DNA of 6,288 bases, taken from NCBI GenBank assembly GCA_947167315.1, contig CAMVHP010000052.1, forward strand, positions 1 through 6,288. Direction: 5' to 3'. A program made the translations under genes and the position numbers. Below are positions 6,233-6,288 of the stretch, one piece after another. The notes beneath the pieces are model-generated. The model was not told the DNA's origin, made no database searches, and was given only the letters and a program-made list of their open reading frames with translations. Source of the DNA: RGIG8782 sp017475895 (lineage in GTDB: Bacteria; Pseudomonadota; Alphaproteobacteria; Rickettsiales; UBA1997). Numbering within the stretch: the first letter of the stretch is position 1; the number at the start of each line of letters is the position of its first letter.

Positions 6233-6288
6233 TTACCATCCCAACCCAATTCCCAAATCAATTCCAAATATTCCATTATTAGAAATGA
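6233..6288 (-). CDS. C-terminal end of a probable outer-membrane beta-barrel protein (partial)
   Basis: The frame enters from the right edge of the window and encodes 17 residues, ISNNGIFGIDLGIGLGW, before a TAA stop. The last twelve residues alternate hydrophobic (F, I, L, I, L, W) with small or polar residues, and the final residue is aromatic. This matches the C-terminal beta-signal read by the BAM machinery in outer-membrane barrel proteins such as porins and the surface antigens of Rickettsiales. A stable hairpin starts 6 bases past the stop, which supports a real gene end. Only 56 bases are visible, so the family cannot be named and a chance open frame is not excluded. Confidence 0.5.
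   Translation of the reverse strand, partial: ISNNGIFGIDLGIGLGW

Overview
The window is AT-rich DNA in which every recognisable gene lies on the minus strand. Read in the direction of transcription (right to left) the order is: the last codons of a probable outer-membrane beta-barrel protein, recA, a large AsmA-like gene, ppa (inorganic pyrophosphatase), a virB2-type pilin gene, and rpmJ (ribosomal protein bL36). The last ~550 bases (positions 1-550) hold no gene I can identify. The organism is probably a low-GC alphaproteobacterium, most likely a host-associated one of the Rickettsiales/Holosporales kind. This rests on the low GC, the alphaproteobacterial flavour of the bL36 and pyrophosphatase sequences, the presence of an AsmA-like protein and a VirB2 pilin, and the lack of a visible LexA box before recA. 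The lineage is an inference from family resemblance, not a search result.

Region 6233-6288 encodes 17 residues ending in an alternating hydrophobic strand with a terminal Trp, the usual signature of an outer-membrane barrel. It is followed 6 bases later by a near-perfect palindrome (6202-6226). recA (5044-6111) has intact Walker motifs and DNA-binding loop L2, but unusual residues in loop L1. An AsmA-like protein of about 994 residues (1956-4940) follows. recA and asmA share an identical 16-base upstream sequence at nearly the same distance from their starts, which may be part of a promoter. ppa (1301-1837) has its own likely promoter and a strong intrinsic terminator (1253-1278).

Downstream of that terminator, virB2 (793-1146) and rpmJ (602-754) are only 38 bases apart, with no terminator between them. 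They end at one clear terminator (552-579), so a type IV secretion pilin and a ribosomal protein probably share a transcript. rpmJ itself was found by hand because it is short. It has an in-frame insertion of about nine residues compared with the usual 41-residue alphaproteobacterial bL36.

The genes are mostly housekeeping (recombination, phosphate metabolism, ribosome, outer-membrane maintenance) with one secretion component. I do not see a defence system, mobile element, CRISPR array, tRNA or rRNA. The least explained part is positions 1-550, which holds small hairpins, a repeated 10-mer and a diverged ~37-base direct repeat.
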